Source of the DNA: Xiphydria camelus
Taxonomy: Eukaryota; Arthropoda; Insecta; Hymenoptera; Xiphydriidae
Assembly: GCA_963678675.1 (NCBI GenBank)
Contig: OY783195.1
Location: 15,934,264-15,998,263, forward strand
Reading direction: 5' to 3'
Length of the DNA: 64,000 nt
This document shows, in pieces, positions 11,811 through 22,050 of the stretch. Within the stretch, counting starts at the first letter, position 1. Each line of letters begins with the position of its first letter. A model generated the notes under the pieces. The model worked only from the letters and a program-made list of their open reading frames with translations. It was not told the origin of the DNA and did not search any database. Both the position numbers and the translations under genes were made by a program.

Positions 11811-12293
11811 TTATTCCGCGATGCCTGCACCATATAGTTGGCCTTTTATATTGACGTTGAATTCTTCTTCTTCTTTTCTGGCCGATTTTGAGCCAATTCG
11901 AGCTGTTTTTGCAGCTTCACTTAGCGATCGGTTCGAAAAATCGATACGGAGTTCGTCCGCCTCAACGCAGAAATTGTAACAATTGCTTCCAACTGTGATG
12001 TCCAACTGTCGTATAACTTGCATTACACTGCAAATTTCATCGTTGAAAGTGCATACGGCAAAATTCCCAGCAATATTAATAGTTTTTCCGCTTGACGTAG
12101 ATTTTGGGGCCATTGACCACACCGTTGCGTTTAAACTTTCATTACAATTTTGAGTGAAACCACCTAAGTATCGATTTAGAAGGTGGTCGCTGCTCAACTT
12201 TTTATAGATAGGCTTGATTGCTTCGAAAACTGTTTTCGACAGAGCCGGCTTGTGTGAAAAAGTACTTGATGTATTGACAATAAGTCCCAACAT
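11811..12293 (-). pseudogene. Mutator-like (MULE) transposase C-terminal fragment
   Basis: A 160-codon minus-strand frame with the landmark GGFTQNCNESLNATVW (about residues 43-58) followed by KTINIAGNFAVCTFNDE. Insect proteins with a Mutator-like transposase domain carry the pattern G-TQN-NES-N--W. The Glu of NES is taken as the third catalytic acid by comparison with that family. The N-terminal two thirds, including the first two Asp residues, are missing, so this is a truncated remnant. A second, plus-strand fragment of the same family lies at 12621-12751. Confidence 0.65.
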
Positions 12294-12620
12294 GTATTTG
12301 ACGCTCCGCGAGGCGCCTCGGCAAACTGACGTAAGCGACTGGTTCGAGATTTTTTCTGACCATGAGACCTTTTTTTTTCTTATTCTTGGGAGCTTAAGAA
12401 GGTTTTAAGCTAATAAAAAAAATCGATTTTTTAAAAGTTGCATGGTGGCCTTACCTCTTAAAAGGTTAGGGGTAGTCAGAATTTTCAAAAAATCGATTTT
12501 CTTTTTTTTTCATTTTCTTCAAGTATGATACTTCGAAAACATTCTCTGAAAATTTCAACTAAATCCAATGAATAGTTTTCAAGATATCTCCGAATTAGTA
12601 AAGGGCCCAGTACCAGCGCG

Positions 12621-12751
12621 CTGAAGTATGGGGAGCTTGCTTCTTATGTTCACAATTATCCCTCTTTACTTCCTGATATTTTGAGTGCCATTAAGCCAAT
12701 TTATGAAGACCTTAGTTGTGAGAATTTACTTTCAAGACGTGTCGGTGGGTT
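12621..12751 (+). pseudogene. Second MULE transposase fragment, split by a TTAA insertion
   Basis: Short open stretch encoding LKYGELASYV, then LPDILSAIKPIYEDLS and RRVGGF, collinear with SKTVFEAIKPIYKKLS...GGF of the 11811-12293 remnant but diverged from it. The match stops exactly at GGF, where TTAA plus a piggyBac-like end begins (12752). The continuation expected after GGF (TQN-NES) is not found on the right. It is too short to show a catalytic residue. Confidence 0.6.
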
Positions 12752-12755
12752 TAAC

Positions 12756-13306
12756 CCTTCGGCGGGCGCGCTACTGAAATTCCCATGAGCGGGTGCGCCG
12801 CGGCATTTACACCGCATTTAATTCTTCACTTTTCTAGTTCACAAACAACTAAGAAAATATGTTCTATGTAGCAAAATAAGTCAAAGGTACCATGCTTATT
12901 GCTTAATTATTTTATTAAACTAAAAGAATATTGCTTAATTATTTTATTAAACTAAAAGAATATTGCTTAATTATTTTATTAAACTAAAAGAATATATGTA
13001 TAAGCATTTTGAAAAAAATGTAAACTGAAGAAAATAATATAAACAAATATAAACTTTTTAAAACAAAAATCATATTATTGAACTTCCTTTAACCTGTACT
13101 GTTTTATTGAACTAAAAAAAAATATATTTTTCGAAACAAATAGAAACCAAAGAAATATAGATTAAAATATAAACTTTCAAAAACCAAAAAAAATTAAATT
13201 ATTCAAATTCCATTTGTTCTCCCTGCTCATGTCCTAGACACTTGACAATAATGTTACTGTGCTTCTTACAAGTATTTTTCCCGCCTTGTTGACAAACATA
13301 ATACAA
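12756..13306 (-). mobile_element. piggyBac-like remnant with TTAA junction
   Basis: The left edge is TTAA (12752-12755) followed by CCCTTCGGCGGGCGCGC, a piggyBac-style end. On the minus strand, 13306-13202 encodes a cysteine/histidine-rich C-terminus (YYVCQQGGKNTCKKH, then KCLGHE) that ends in a stop, in the place expected for the transposase tail near the 3' end. The rest of the transposase and the other terminus are not seen. The zinc-finger assignment is tentative. Confidence 0.45.
12898..12994. repeat. 32-bp minisatellite, three copies
   Basis: Three near-identical head-to-tail units containing TTGCTTAATTATTTTATT, with period 32 judged by the G positions 12901, 12933 and 12965. They are AT-rich and non-coding, and lie within the piggyBac-like remnant. 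Confidence 0.85.
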
Positions 13307-13708
13307 AAAATGTTGACAATATTACATAATACACCAAATTTAATCTATATATGAATCGCTTATTTATGAAAGGGTATAAGTCACTATTTGACGTAAATTG
13401 AGATATCGCGAAATTTTCTTTTCACAACAGGTATATCTATCGTTTAATCATGGAAAAATAAAAGTCTCTACTACTGTTAGCAGGCACAGTCACCAGAATA
13501 TTATATTTATTTTTGAAACGATATAAGTCGGTGACTTGTATCATTTCATAAATTTACCGCTGATCTAGGGTTGGCGCTGGTAGCACCATCGGCACAGCAA
13601 TCAAGCACCACGGTGACAGTTTGCAAGCAGGTTGTTTTGCTAGACAAATAGTTTGATATTTCGGTGATTGTTGTCATATTTTTTGTAAAATAACATTTTG
13701 AATCAATA
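13307..13708. other. Non-coding stretch
   Basis: AT-rich DNA with short poly-A tracts and no recognisable protein similarity on either strand. A 99-codon minus-strand frame (13546-13845) overlaps the exon-like stretch at 13709 and has no family features. Confidence 0.4.
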
Positions 13709-13868
13709 TGAGTGATACTGAGCATAACACAAAAAAGAGAAAAAGGGGAGTTAAGAACCAAGATGAGTACAAAGCTTTGAAAATTAAGAAAAGTTGTGTG
13801 TTGGGACAACCGTATAGGAATTACCGAAACAACACATGATTCCAAGAAAGGCTACTGGAGAGCCATGC
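13709..13868 (+). pseudogene. Exon-like N-terminal segment, KKRKRG motif
   Basis: An ATG begins MSDTEHNTKKRKRGVKN and continues with basic and aromatic residues (GQPYRNYRNN). A frameshift near 13835 breaks the frame. The segment ends at a good splice donor, CAC|GTAAGT, at 13869. Its layout resembles short first exons of insect transposon-encoded proteins with a basic Lys/Arg start, but I do not recognise the family. No following exon is seen, because the Helitron array starts about 120 bp downstream. Confidence 0.35.
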
Positions 13869-13992
13869 ACGTAAGTTTAATAGTTATTTTCGTTATGAGG
13901 GCGTGAAGCGCCGTTTCTAACAAGTGTCAAGGCAACCACACGAGTTAAAAACGGCACAAACGCCCGAATGACGAATTCTATTTTTTGTCACT

Positions 13993-15398
13993 AAGATTAT
14001 ATATAAATCAATGTTTGTCTGCCTGTCTGTATGTCTCTTATGCCTTCCTAAACTGTTCATTCGATTGCTATGAAACTTTTTGGAATGGTTGGACGCATAC
14101 CCGCGAAGGTTTCTGGGTTAGTAAAACTTATACAGGGTGTTCAAAAAGTCCCGGTACGGCCGATTATCTCAGCGGGAAAACATTTTAAAGAAAAATGTTT
14201 AATACAAAACTTTAAGGATTTTCCCTTGGCTACCCAGTGGTCGTATTGGATTTGACCTTGACTGTGACTTTCAAGGTAATATCAAATGCCTTCTTAAACC
14301 GTTCATCCGATGGCGATGAAAAGTTGTGGAATGGTTGGACGCATACCCGCGAAGATTTCTGAGTTAGTAAATCTTATACAGGGTGTTCAAAAAGTCCCGG
14401 TACGGCTGATTATCCCAGCGGGAGATTATTTTAGAGAAAAATGTTTACTACAAAACTTTTAGCATTTTTCCTTGGCTACCCAATGGTCATATTGGATTTT
14501 ACCTTGACCATGACATTCAAGGTCTTTCTGTCTGTATATCTCTTATGTCTTCCTAAACCGTTCATCCGATTACGATGAAACTTTTTGGAATGGTTGGACG
14601 CATGCCCGCGGCGGTTTCTGAGTTAGTAAATCTTATACAGTGTGTTCAAAAAGTCCTGGTATGGCTGATTATCTCAGCGGGAAATCATTTTAGAGAAAAA
14701 TATTTAATACAAAACTTTTAGCATTTTTCCCTGGCTACCCAATGGTCATATTGGATTTGACCTTGACCATGACCTTCAATATCGGTCTGTCTGTATGTCT
14801 CTTATGCCTTCCTAAACCGTTCATCTGATTTCGATTAAAATTTTGGGAATGGTTGGACGCATGCCCGCAAAGGTTTCTGAGTTAGTAAATCTTATACATG
14901 GTGTTCAAAAAGTCCCGGTACGGCTGATTATCTCAGCGTGAAATCATTTTAGAGAAAAATGTTTAATACAAAACTTTTAGAATTTTTGCATGGCTATCCA
15001 GTGGTCATATTGGATTTGACCTTGACCATGACCTTCATGTCTGTCTGTGTGTCTGTATGTCTCCTATGCCTTCCTAAACCGTTCATCCGATTGAGATGAA
15101 ACTTTGGGGAATGGTTGGACGCATGCCCGCGAAGTTTCTGAGTTAGTAAATCTTATATAGGGTGTTCCCCTGATTACCCGGTACGGCTGATTACTCCAAA
15201 TAAAAAATAAAAAACATTGTCTATTCGCTGGCCTTAAGATAAATTAATAAAAGAAATATACTTTCCAATTTAAATTAAATACATGTATTCTTTTAGCATA
15301 GCATGGCTCCCTACCTATAGATATCTGCTAAAAATTCGTCAAATGACGGCCAAAATCAATCCACAATCTACCCGTGCGAAGCCGGGACGGGCTGCTAA
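13993..15398 (+). mobile_element. Helitron 1 (non-autonomous)
   Basis: 5' end of the type ATTATATATAAATCAATG. 3' end CCCGTGCGAAGCCGGGACGG, then GCTGCTAA, where CCCGT pairs with ACGGG as a terminal hairpin shortly before CTRR. The interior consists of degenerate repeats, each with a block starting CCTTCCTAAACCGTTCATCC and a block rich in TTGACCTTGACC. The last about 200 bp (15180-15398) match the tail of Helitron 4. No coding sequence. Confidence 0.75.
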
Positions 15399-16876
15399 TC
15401 TTCTATCTATATATATAAAAATGAATGTTTGTCTGTCTGTCTGTCTGTATGTCTCTTATGCCTTCCTAAACCGTTCATCCGATTGCGATGAAATTTTGGG
15501 AAATGGTTAGACGCATGCCCGCGATGGTTTCTGAGTTAGTAAATCTTATACAGGGTGTTCAGAAAGTCCCAGTACGGCCGATTATCTCAGCGGGAAAACA
15601 TTTTAGAGAAAAATGTTTAATACAAAACTTTAAGGATTTTCCCTTGGCTACCCAGTGGTCGTATTGGATTTGACCTTGACTGTGACCTTTAAGGTAATAT
15701 CAAATGCCTTCCTAAACCGTTCATCCGATTGCGATGAAACTTTGGGGAATGGTTGGACGCATGCCCGCGAAGGTTTCTGAGTTAGTAAATCTTATACAGG
15801 GTGTTCAAAAAGTACCGGTACGGATGATTATTATGCCTTCCTAAACCATTCATCCGATTGCGATGAAACTTTGGGGAATGGTTGGACGCATGCCCGCGAA
15901 GGTTTCTGAGTTAGTAAATCTTATAAAAGGTGTTCAAAAAGTACCGGTACAGATGATTATTATGCCTTCCTAAACCGTCCATTCGATTGCGATGAAAAGT
16001 TGGGGAATGGTTGGACGCATGCCCGCGAAGGTTTCTGACTTAGTAAATCTTATACAGGGTGTTCAAAAAGTACCGGTACGGATGATTATTATGCCTTCCT
16101 AAACCGTTCATCCGATTGCGATGAAAAGTTGGGGAATGGTTGGACGCATGCCCGCGAAGGTTTCTGAGTTAGTAAATCTTATAAAAGGTGTTCAAAAAGT
16201 ACCGGTACTGATGATTATTATGCCTTCCTAAACCGTTCATCCGATTGCGATGAAAAGTTGGGGAATGGTTGGACGCATGCCCGCGAAGGTTTCTGAGTTA
16301 GTAAATCCTATACAGGGTGTTCAAAAAGTACCTGCACGGATGATTATTATGCCTTCCTTAACCGTTCATCCGATTGCGATGAAAATTAGGGGAACAGTTG
16401 GACGCATATCCGCGAAGATTTCTGAGTTAGTAAATCTTATACAGGGTGTTCAAAAAGTCGAACTATGCTTGACCTAAATTTGACATCCGCTGACAATAAA
16501 GGTAACATGAAAAAAATGGTCAAGGACACATTTGAACGTGAAAAAAAATTAATTTGACCTTGATATAACCTTGAAGGTCATGGTCAAGGTCAAATCCAAT
16601 ATGACCATTGGGTAGCCCGGGAAAAATACTAAAAGTTTTGTATTAAAAATGTTTCTATAAAATGATTTCCCGCTGAGACCATTATTTTCATCTGACCTTT
16701 ATGGTCAGCGGAGGTCAAATTGAGGTCAAGTACAGTTCGGCTTCGTACCATGAAAGCTATGGGCCCTATAAAAATTCTTTTTGATAGTCGGGTTTAGGAT
16801 TTTTCCGTAGCTAACAATGGTGGACGGACAAAATCAATCCACAATCTACCCGTGCGAAGCCGGGACGGGCTGCTAG
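15399..16876 (+). mobile_element. Helitron 2 with 129-bp repeat array
   Basis: Starts TCTTCTATCTATATATATAA directly after the CTAA of Helitron 1 and ends at GGGCTGCTAG. From about 15833 to 16440 it holds a regular array with 129-bp period (ATGCC starts at 15833, 15962, 16091 and 16220). Each unit contains CCTTCCTAAACCGTTCATCC and TACAGGGTGTTCAAAAAGT. Towards the 3' end there is an inverted copy of the GACCTTGACC block (16555-16720). Confidence 0.75.
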
Positions 16877-17941
16877 GCTTCTATCTATATATATAAAAAT
16901 GAATGTTTGTCTGTCTGTCTGTCTGTATGTCTCTTATGCCTTCCTAAACCGTTCATCCGATTGCGATGAAATTTTGGGAAATGGTTGGACGCATGCCCGC
17001 GATGGTTTCTGAGTTAGTAAATCTTATACAGGGTGTTCAGAAAGTCCCAGTACGGCCGATTATCTCAGCGGGAAAACATTTTAGAGAAAAATGTTTAATA
17101 CAAAACTTTAAGGATTTTCCCTTGGCTACCCAGTAGTCGTATTGGATTTGACCTTGACCGTGACCTTTAAGGTAATATCAAATGCCTTCCTAAACCGTTC
17201 ATCCGATTGCGATGAAACTTTGGGGAATGGTTGGACGCATGCCCGCGAAGGTTTCTGAGTTAGTAAATCTTATACAGGGTGTTCAAAAAGTACCGGTACG
17301 GATGATTATTATGCTTTCATAAACCGTTCATCCGATTGCGATGAAACTTTGGGGAATGGTTGGACGCATGCCCGCGAAGGTTTCTGAGTTAGTAAATCTT
17401 ATAAAAGGTGTTCGAAAAGTACCGGTACTGATGATTATTATGCCTTCCTAAACCGTCCATCCGATTGCGATGAAAAGTTGGGGAATGGTTGGACGCATGC
17501 CCGCGAAGGTTTCTGAGTTAGTAAATCTTATACAGGGTGTTCAAAAAGTACCGGTACGGATAATTATTATGCCTTCCTAAACCGTTCATCCGATTGCGAT
17601 GAAAAGTTGGAGAATGGTTGGACGCATATCCGCGAAGGTTTCTGAGTTAGTAAATCTTATACAGGGTGTTCAAAAAGTCGAACTATGCTTGACCTAAATT
17701 TGACATCCGCTGACAATAAAGGTAACATGAAAAAAATGGACAAGGACGCATTTGAACATGAAAAAAAATTAATTTGACCTCGATATAACCTTGAAGGTCA
17801 TGGTCAAGGTCAAATCCAATATGACCATTGCCTAGCCCGGGAAAAATACTAAAAGTTTTGTATTAAAAATATATTTAAACAATGGTGGACGGACAAAATC
17901 AATCCACAATCTACCCGTGCGAAGCCGGGACGGGCTGCTAG
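16877..17941 (+). mobile_element. Helitron 3, shorter relative of Helitron 2
   Basis: Starts GCTTCTATCTATATATATAA after the CTAG of Helitron 2 and ends GGGCTGCTAG at 17941. It is collinear with Helitron 2 over long stretches but has fewer 129-bp units and a deletion before the 3' end (about 17870). The high similarity suggests recent amplification or unequal exchange between neighbours. Confidence 0.75.
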
Positions 17942-18317
17942 TTATATATAAAAATCAATGTATGTATATATGTTCCTTATAGACTCCAAAACGGCTGAAT
18001 AGATTTTAATGAAATTTTGAGGGAACTTTCTGATGAGCCAAGCGGGTGATCCTGTGAAGTTTGTTAGCGATCGGATCAACACACAATTTTTTATTTCGTT
18101 TTTTGGCAATATCGATACGGCTGGATAGATTTTAATGACATTTTTAAGGAACCTTCAGATGAGCTCCGCGGGTAATATTGTGAAATTTGGTAGCGATCGG
18201 ATCAACAGAACATTTTTTATTTCTTTTTTTGGCAATTTTATGTCGACACTCATTTTGTGCGGTGCTAAACAAATATTGCTGTGATAAGGCCAACATAGCC
18301 ACTATAACCTATATACA

Positions 18318-18443
18318 TATGAGGAGCACAGTTCCAAAACTCATTTAGTCCATTCGCAGTTTGTCTTATAATCGCTAAACTATTAGCAATTATAGGACAA
18401 ACTGCGAATGGACTAAACGAGTTTTGGAACTGTGCTCCTCATA
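18318..18443. repeat. Perfect-like hairpin inside Helitron 4
   Basis: Arms of about 54 bp, beginning TATGAGGAGCACAGTTCC and ending with the complement GGAACTGTGCTCCTCATA, are separated by a loop of about 16 bp. It lies between the Helitron 5' end and the helicase remnant and is probably a separate small insertion. Confidence 0.8.
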
Positions 18444-18554
18444 TAAATTATATACATAAAGATTACAGTTTATAAGAATGCCACCCAAAAAACCAGCTAT
18501 TATTAAACAATTCGCCAAACTTTGCCTGTTTTCCGCAGTCAGTGCCCGCAGATG

Positions 18555-19283
18555 AGCTGAACGCATACTTTAAATCATCATATCTTTGAAACCGAGTAGA
18601 GAAAATCACGCTATCAACGAACATGCGTGTGCAAATGCAAGTGCTGCAAGACCCGCCTACCAAAACATTTTCAAAACAACTTTTGGACATCGGAAATGGC
18701 AAAATTCCAATTGATTGCGCCACGAATGAGATTTCGTTTCTGCTGAATTTCTGTCAAATGCAACTGAATATTGAAGCCGTTGTTGACAAAGTATTCCTAA
18801 ATCTAACAACCAACTATCAAATCGATCGACACAGTAATGAACGAAGAACAAGCCATCAATTATTATCCGGCTAAATTTTTAAATTCATTGAACCCAAACG
18901 GAATGCCACCGCAAGTATTAACATTAAAGGTTGGATCACCGGTGATGCTTATTCGCAACTTAAGCGCACCAAAGTTGTGCAACGGAACCAGATTGACCAT
19001 CAAAAAATTGTCATCAAATTTAATCGAGGCAACAATCATCACTGGCAAATTCAAAGGTGAAGACGTACTCATTCACGCATACCTATGATTTCCAACGATT
19101 TAACATTCGAATTCAAGCGGCTCCAGTTCCTTTTGCGTCTTGCTTTTGCTATTACAATTAACAAAGCACAAGGTCAATCGTTGACTATTACTGGCTTAAA
19201 TTTAGAAAATTCATGTTTTTCACACGGATAATTGTATGTGGCTTGCTCTAGAGTTGGCACATCCAAAAATTTACACGTTTTTA
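18555..19283 (+). pseudogene. Helitron PIF1-like helicase, C-terminal part
   Basis: Translation runs ELNAYFKSSYL, then STNMRVQMQ, FSKQLLDIGNGKI, YPAKFLNSLNPNGMPP, LKVGSPVMLIRNL, LCNGTRL, GEDVLI, FAITINKAQGQSL and YVACSRVGTSKNL. These are the well-known landmarks of the helicase end of Helitron Rep/Hel proteins. ITINKAQGQS and the VACSRV block correspond to the late SF1B helicase motifs. Breaks: a frameshift near 18835, one near 19083, and a TAA before YVACSRV (about 19231). The Rep/HUH nuclease and Walker A parts are absent. The full protein would unwind DNA during rolling-circle transposition; this copy cannot. Confidence 0.85.
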
Positions 19284-19490
19284 CTCTAAATAAAAAAATA
19301 AAAAACATTGTCTATCGGCTGGCCTTAAGATAAATTAATAAAAGAAATATACTTCCAATTTTTAAATTAAATACATGTGTTTTTTTAGCGTAGCATGGCT
19401 CCCTACCTATAGATATCTGCTAAAAATTCGTCAAATGACGGCCAAAATCAATTCACAATCTACCCGTGCGAAACCGGGACGGGCTGCTAG

Positions 19491-20748
19491 TTCTTTATAA
19501 ACAGTAAACGAGCGTTTCTTTCCTCGAAAAATTGAAAATCAACTTTCAGATGCTGCCATTTTGCTTCTGTTCAAAAAAAAGAAGCTTCGGTTAGGCAGAA
19601 GATTAACTATTAAACTAATGATTTTTCTTTGTCTGATTAATTTCAGATGTTCCAGTTACAATCTATGACGGCCACCGCAAAACACGAATCGTCGGACGGG
19701 GTCCAACAAACATGGCGATAACTGCCGTTATATTAAATTTTTCATTTTGAAATTTTCAACATATTATGTTTTAACCTATGTATATTAATGTAGTATTTCT
19801 AATTTCATAAAATGCATTTAATTATTGACTAAAAAAATTCTTGAAAATACTCATTTTTCGGCGCCGCTGACTACCTCTAACCCCTTAAAGGTTTAATGGT
19901 CTTTAACTGCAGCCCGACTTGCTTGCAATTTTACTCAATTCAATTTCTAATTTACTAATAAACTTTCAAGATTTGTTGAAAGAAACTGCAAATTAAAAAG
20001 TCTGGTCCCGGCAAGTCCCGTTACATCCCGAAAGTCGGTCCTCGTAGGTACCAATACGTCGAAAATTTTGGTAACTTTAATGAAATATAATTTGCACTTT
20101 CGTAAATTGACCATTTCTACTGGCCATTTTGTATCATTTGTTGGCTTTGTTCAAGCGATTATTGCTGTATTGTGGGATATTTTGCACATTTATGGCTTGG
20201 TCCTCGCAATTACTTTTACGTCGTTGCTTCTGGTCCCCGTAAGGGACTGTACATCCTTGAAACGAAATATTGAATACGAAATTAACGTAATGCAATCACA
20301 TGTTAAGAATGTACAGACAGCCAAGTAATTGAAATATAGATATCAATCATCTAAGCGGTTTTGGGAGAAAGTGAAATTTGTATGCAGATTACCGTTAATT
20401 CCTTTACACGTGATCAATTTCATACAATAAAAATGATGCCATTTTGATCAGTGGAATTAATTTTAAATGCTTTCTCTGTTTCAGTGGAAAGCAAATTTGT
20501 ACAATTCTTTGTTGAATAATTTTCAATTTATCCAACAAGGGCCGTGAATTATTGTCCATAATCCGTGACTCTTTTTATTGGCCAATTGGTTTGAAGATTA
20601 TTAAGGTGGCTGAATTGGTTTTACGTTACTGTTATATCTGTGATTCTAAGAACTATTTATGCCTATACAAGTATCAAACAACTCGAACTTGATATCGACT
20701 GAAACGGCCGTTATTCCGATGACTATGTGAGTTAGAGGATGTTTTTCT
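19491..20748. other. Non-coding stretch after the Helitron array
   Basis: Contains CTGACTACCTCTAACCCC (19867-19884), which resembles the inverse of GGTTAGGGGTAGTCAG at 12464-12479, a possible pair of MULE ends. The frame at 20068-20328 has a hydrophobic stretch but no recognisable domain. No gene called. Confidence 0.4.
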
Positions 20749-21377
20749 TTGTTCACAAACGCGGGAACCGGAATCGGCATATACCGAATGTCCAACGGAA
20801 AACCGATAAGGTATACGTCCCGAAAGATGGAGATCACACTTGGAGAGAAGATAATGATGGAAACCTTAACAGTCGTAGAACAAATCGAAATGATTTTCAT
20901 TTATGGAGAAATCGGTCGCAACATTCAGAACGCGCGCGAATTATAAGCACAGCGTTTTCCCCATAGAAGACATCCATCCACTAAGATATATTATCGTGTT
21001 GTGCACCAGTTTTCTGAAGATTGCAGTATTCAATCAAGGAAAAGACAACGTTGACGAACAGTAACTGGAGGACAAAATGAAACTGCAGTATTAGCTACGG
21101 TCAATATGACTCCACACACAAGTTCTCGTCCACTTGCTCATGATCTTGGTATCTCAAAAACAAGCATTCTTAGAATACTGAAACGTCGCCAATTTCATCC
21201 CTACCACATATCTCTCCATCAGGAACTTCATGGCGATTACTTTCACAGTCGAGTCACACTTTGTCAATGGGCACGTGCACAATTATAAACTGATGGAAAC
21301 TTTTTTCACCAAGTACTATTTTCTGATGAGCCAAGTTTTACGAGTTATGGAGAAGTGAACAGGCACAACATGAATTA
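20749..21377 (+). pseudogene. mariner/Tc1-like transposase, N-terminal part
   Basis: A single frame runs from 20749 to about 21370 with three internal stops (TAA at 20944, TGA near 21055, TAA at 21286). Features: MIFIYGEIGRNIQNARELY, then QRFPHRRHPS (N-terminal DUF4817-type region), HTSSRPLAHDLGISKTSILR (helix-turn-helix), FHPYHISLHQELHGDYF, and the start of the catalytic region FSDEPSFTSYGEVN. The Asp of SDE would be the first catalytic acid. The frame ends at the TTA junction of the CACAGG element at 21378. The second half of the transposase is not found after that element (26280 onwards), so the gene was probably truncated earlier. Confidence 0.75.
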
Positions 21378-22050
21378 CACAGGCACACAAAAAAAAGTTC
21401 CTGTTCCCGGAAGGAGACCAGTATATCTTTATGTTTTTGAGGTCGCTGAATCCGAATCCGGTATCCGTTTGTCTCCATCACGTCATGTTCAAGGTTATTT
21501 TAAGGTCAAATCCTGGAAAAATAGTCAAATCGATTCGAATTATTATTCCTATATATTTTTGGAGTCCCTGAATACAAATCCGATGTCCGTTTGATCCGAC
21601 AAGGTCAAATTCAAGGTAATTTCAAGGTCAAATGTATTTATTCTCCCAAAAATGAATTTTTTTACTGCAGATTCTGAAAGAACGGGAAATTTTACGTCTA
21701 GATATGTATCCAATTTTTTTGATAACATAACCCCTAAGGTCATTTCAAGGTCACTTTATATTATTGTATGGAAAGTTCATATGACAATTGCAAAAATAAG
21801 AAAATGTGTCTTCACGAGAATAAACTACCACGTCAATATGTTTTCGAGGTCACTGAGTTAGAATCCGAGGTTCGTTTGCCACCAGTATGTCAGGGTCAAG
21901 TTCATTTCAAGGTCAAATCCAGCAAAAATGTTCAAATTTTTTCGCATCATCACTCCGTTATATTTTTGGAGTCGCTGGAACGTGTATTTTGTATTTCACT
22001 CTGCTACTTCTTCATCGTTTCGCCTTCTTTTATAAGGTACTCGTTTATTC

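Larger units (their letters stand above)
17942..19490 (+). mobile_element. Helitron 4 with helicase remnant
   Basis: Starts TTATATATAAAAATCAATG after the CTAG of Helitron 3 and ends GGGACGGGCTGCTAG at 19490. It has no tandem array and carries the last part of the Helitron helicase (18555-19283). A hairpin element sits at 18318-18443. It shares its last about 200 bp with Helitron 1, so the array mixes coding-derived and repeat-derived members with a common 3' end. Confidence 0.8.

Noticed and set aside
15833..16440. CRISPR-like array
   Set aside because: The repeats are 129 bp, contiguous without unique spacers, and lie in a Helitron of a eukaryotic genome.
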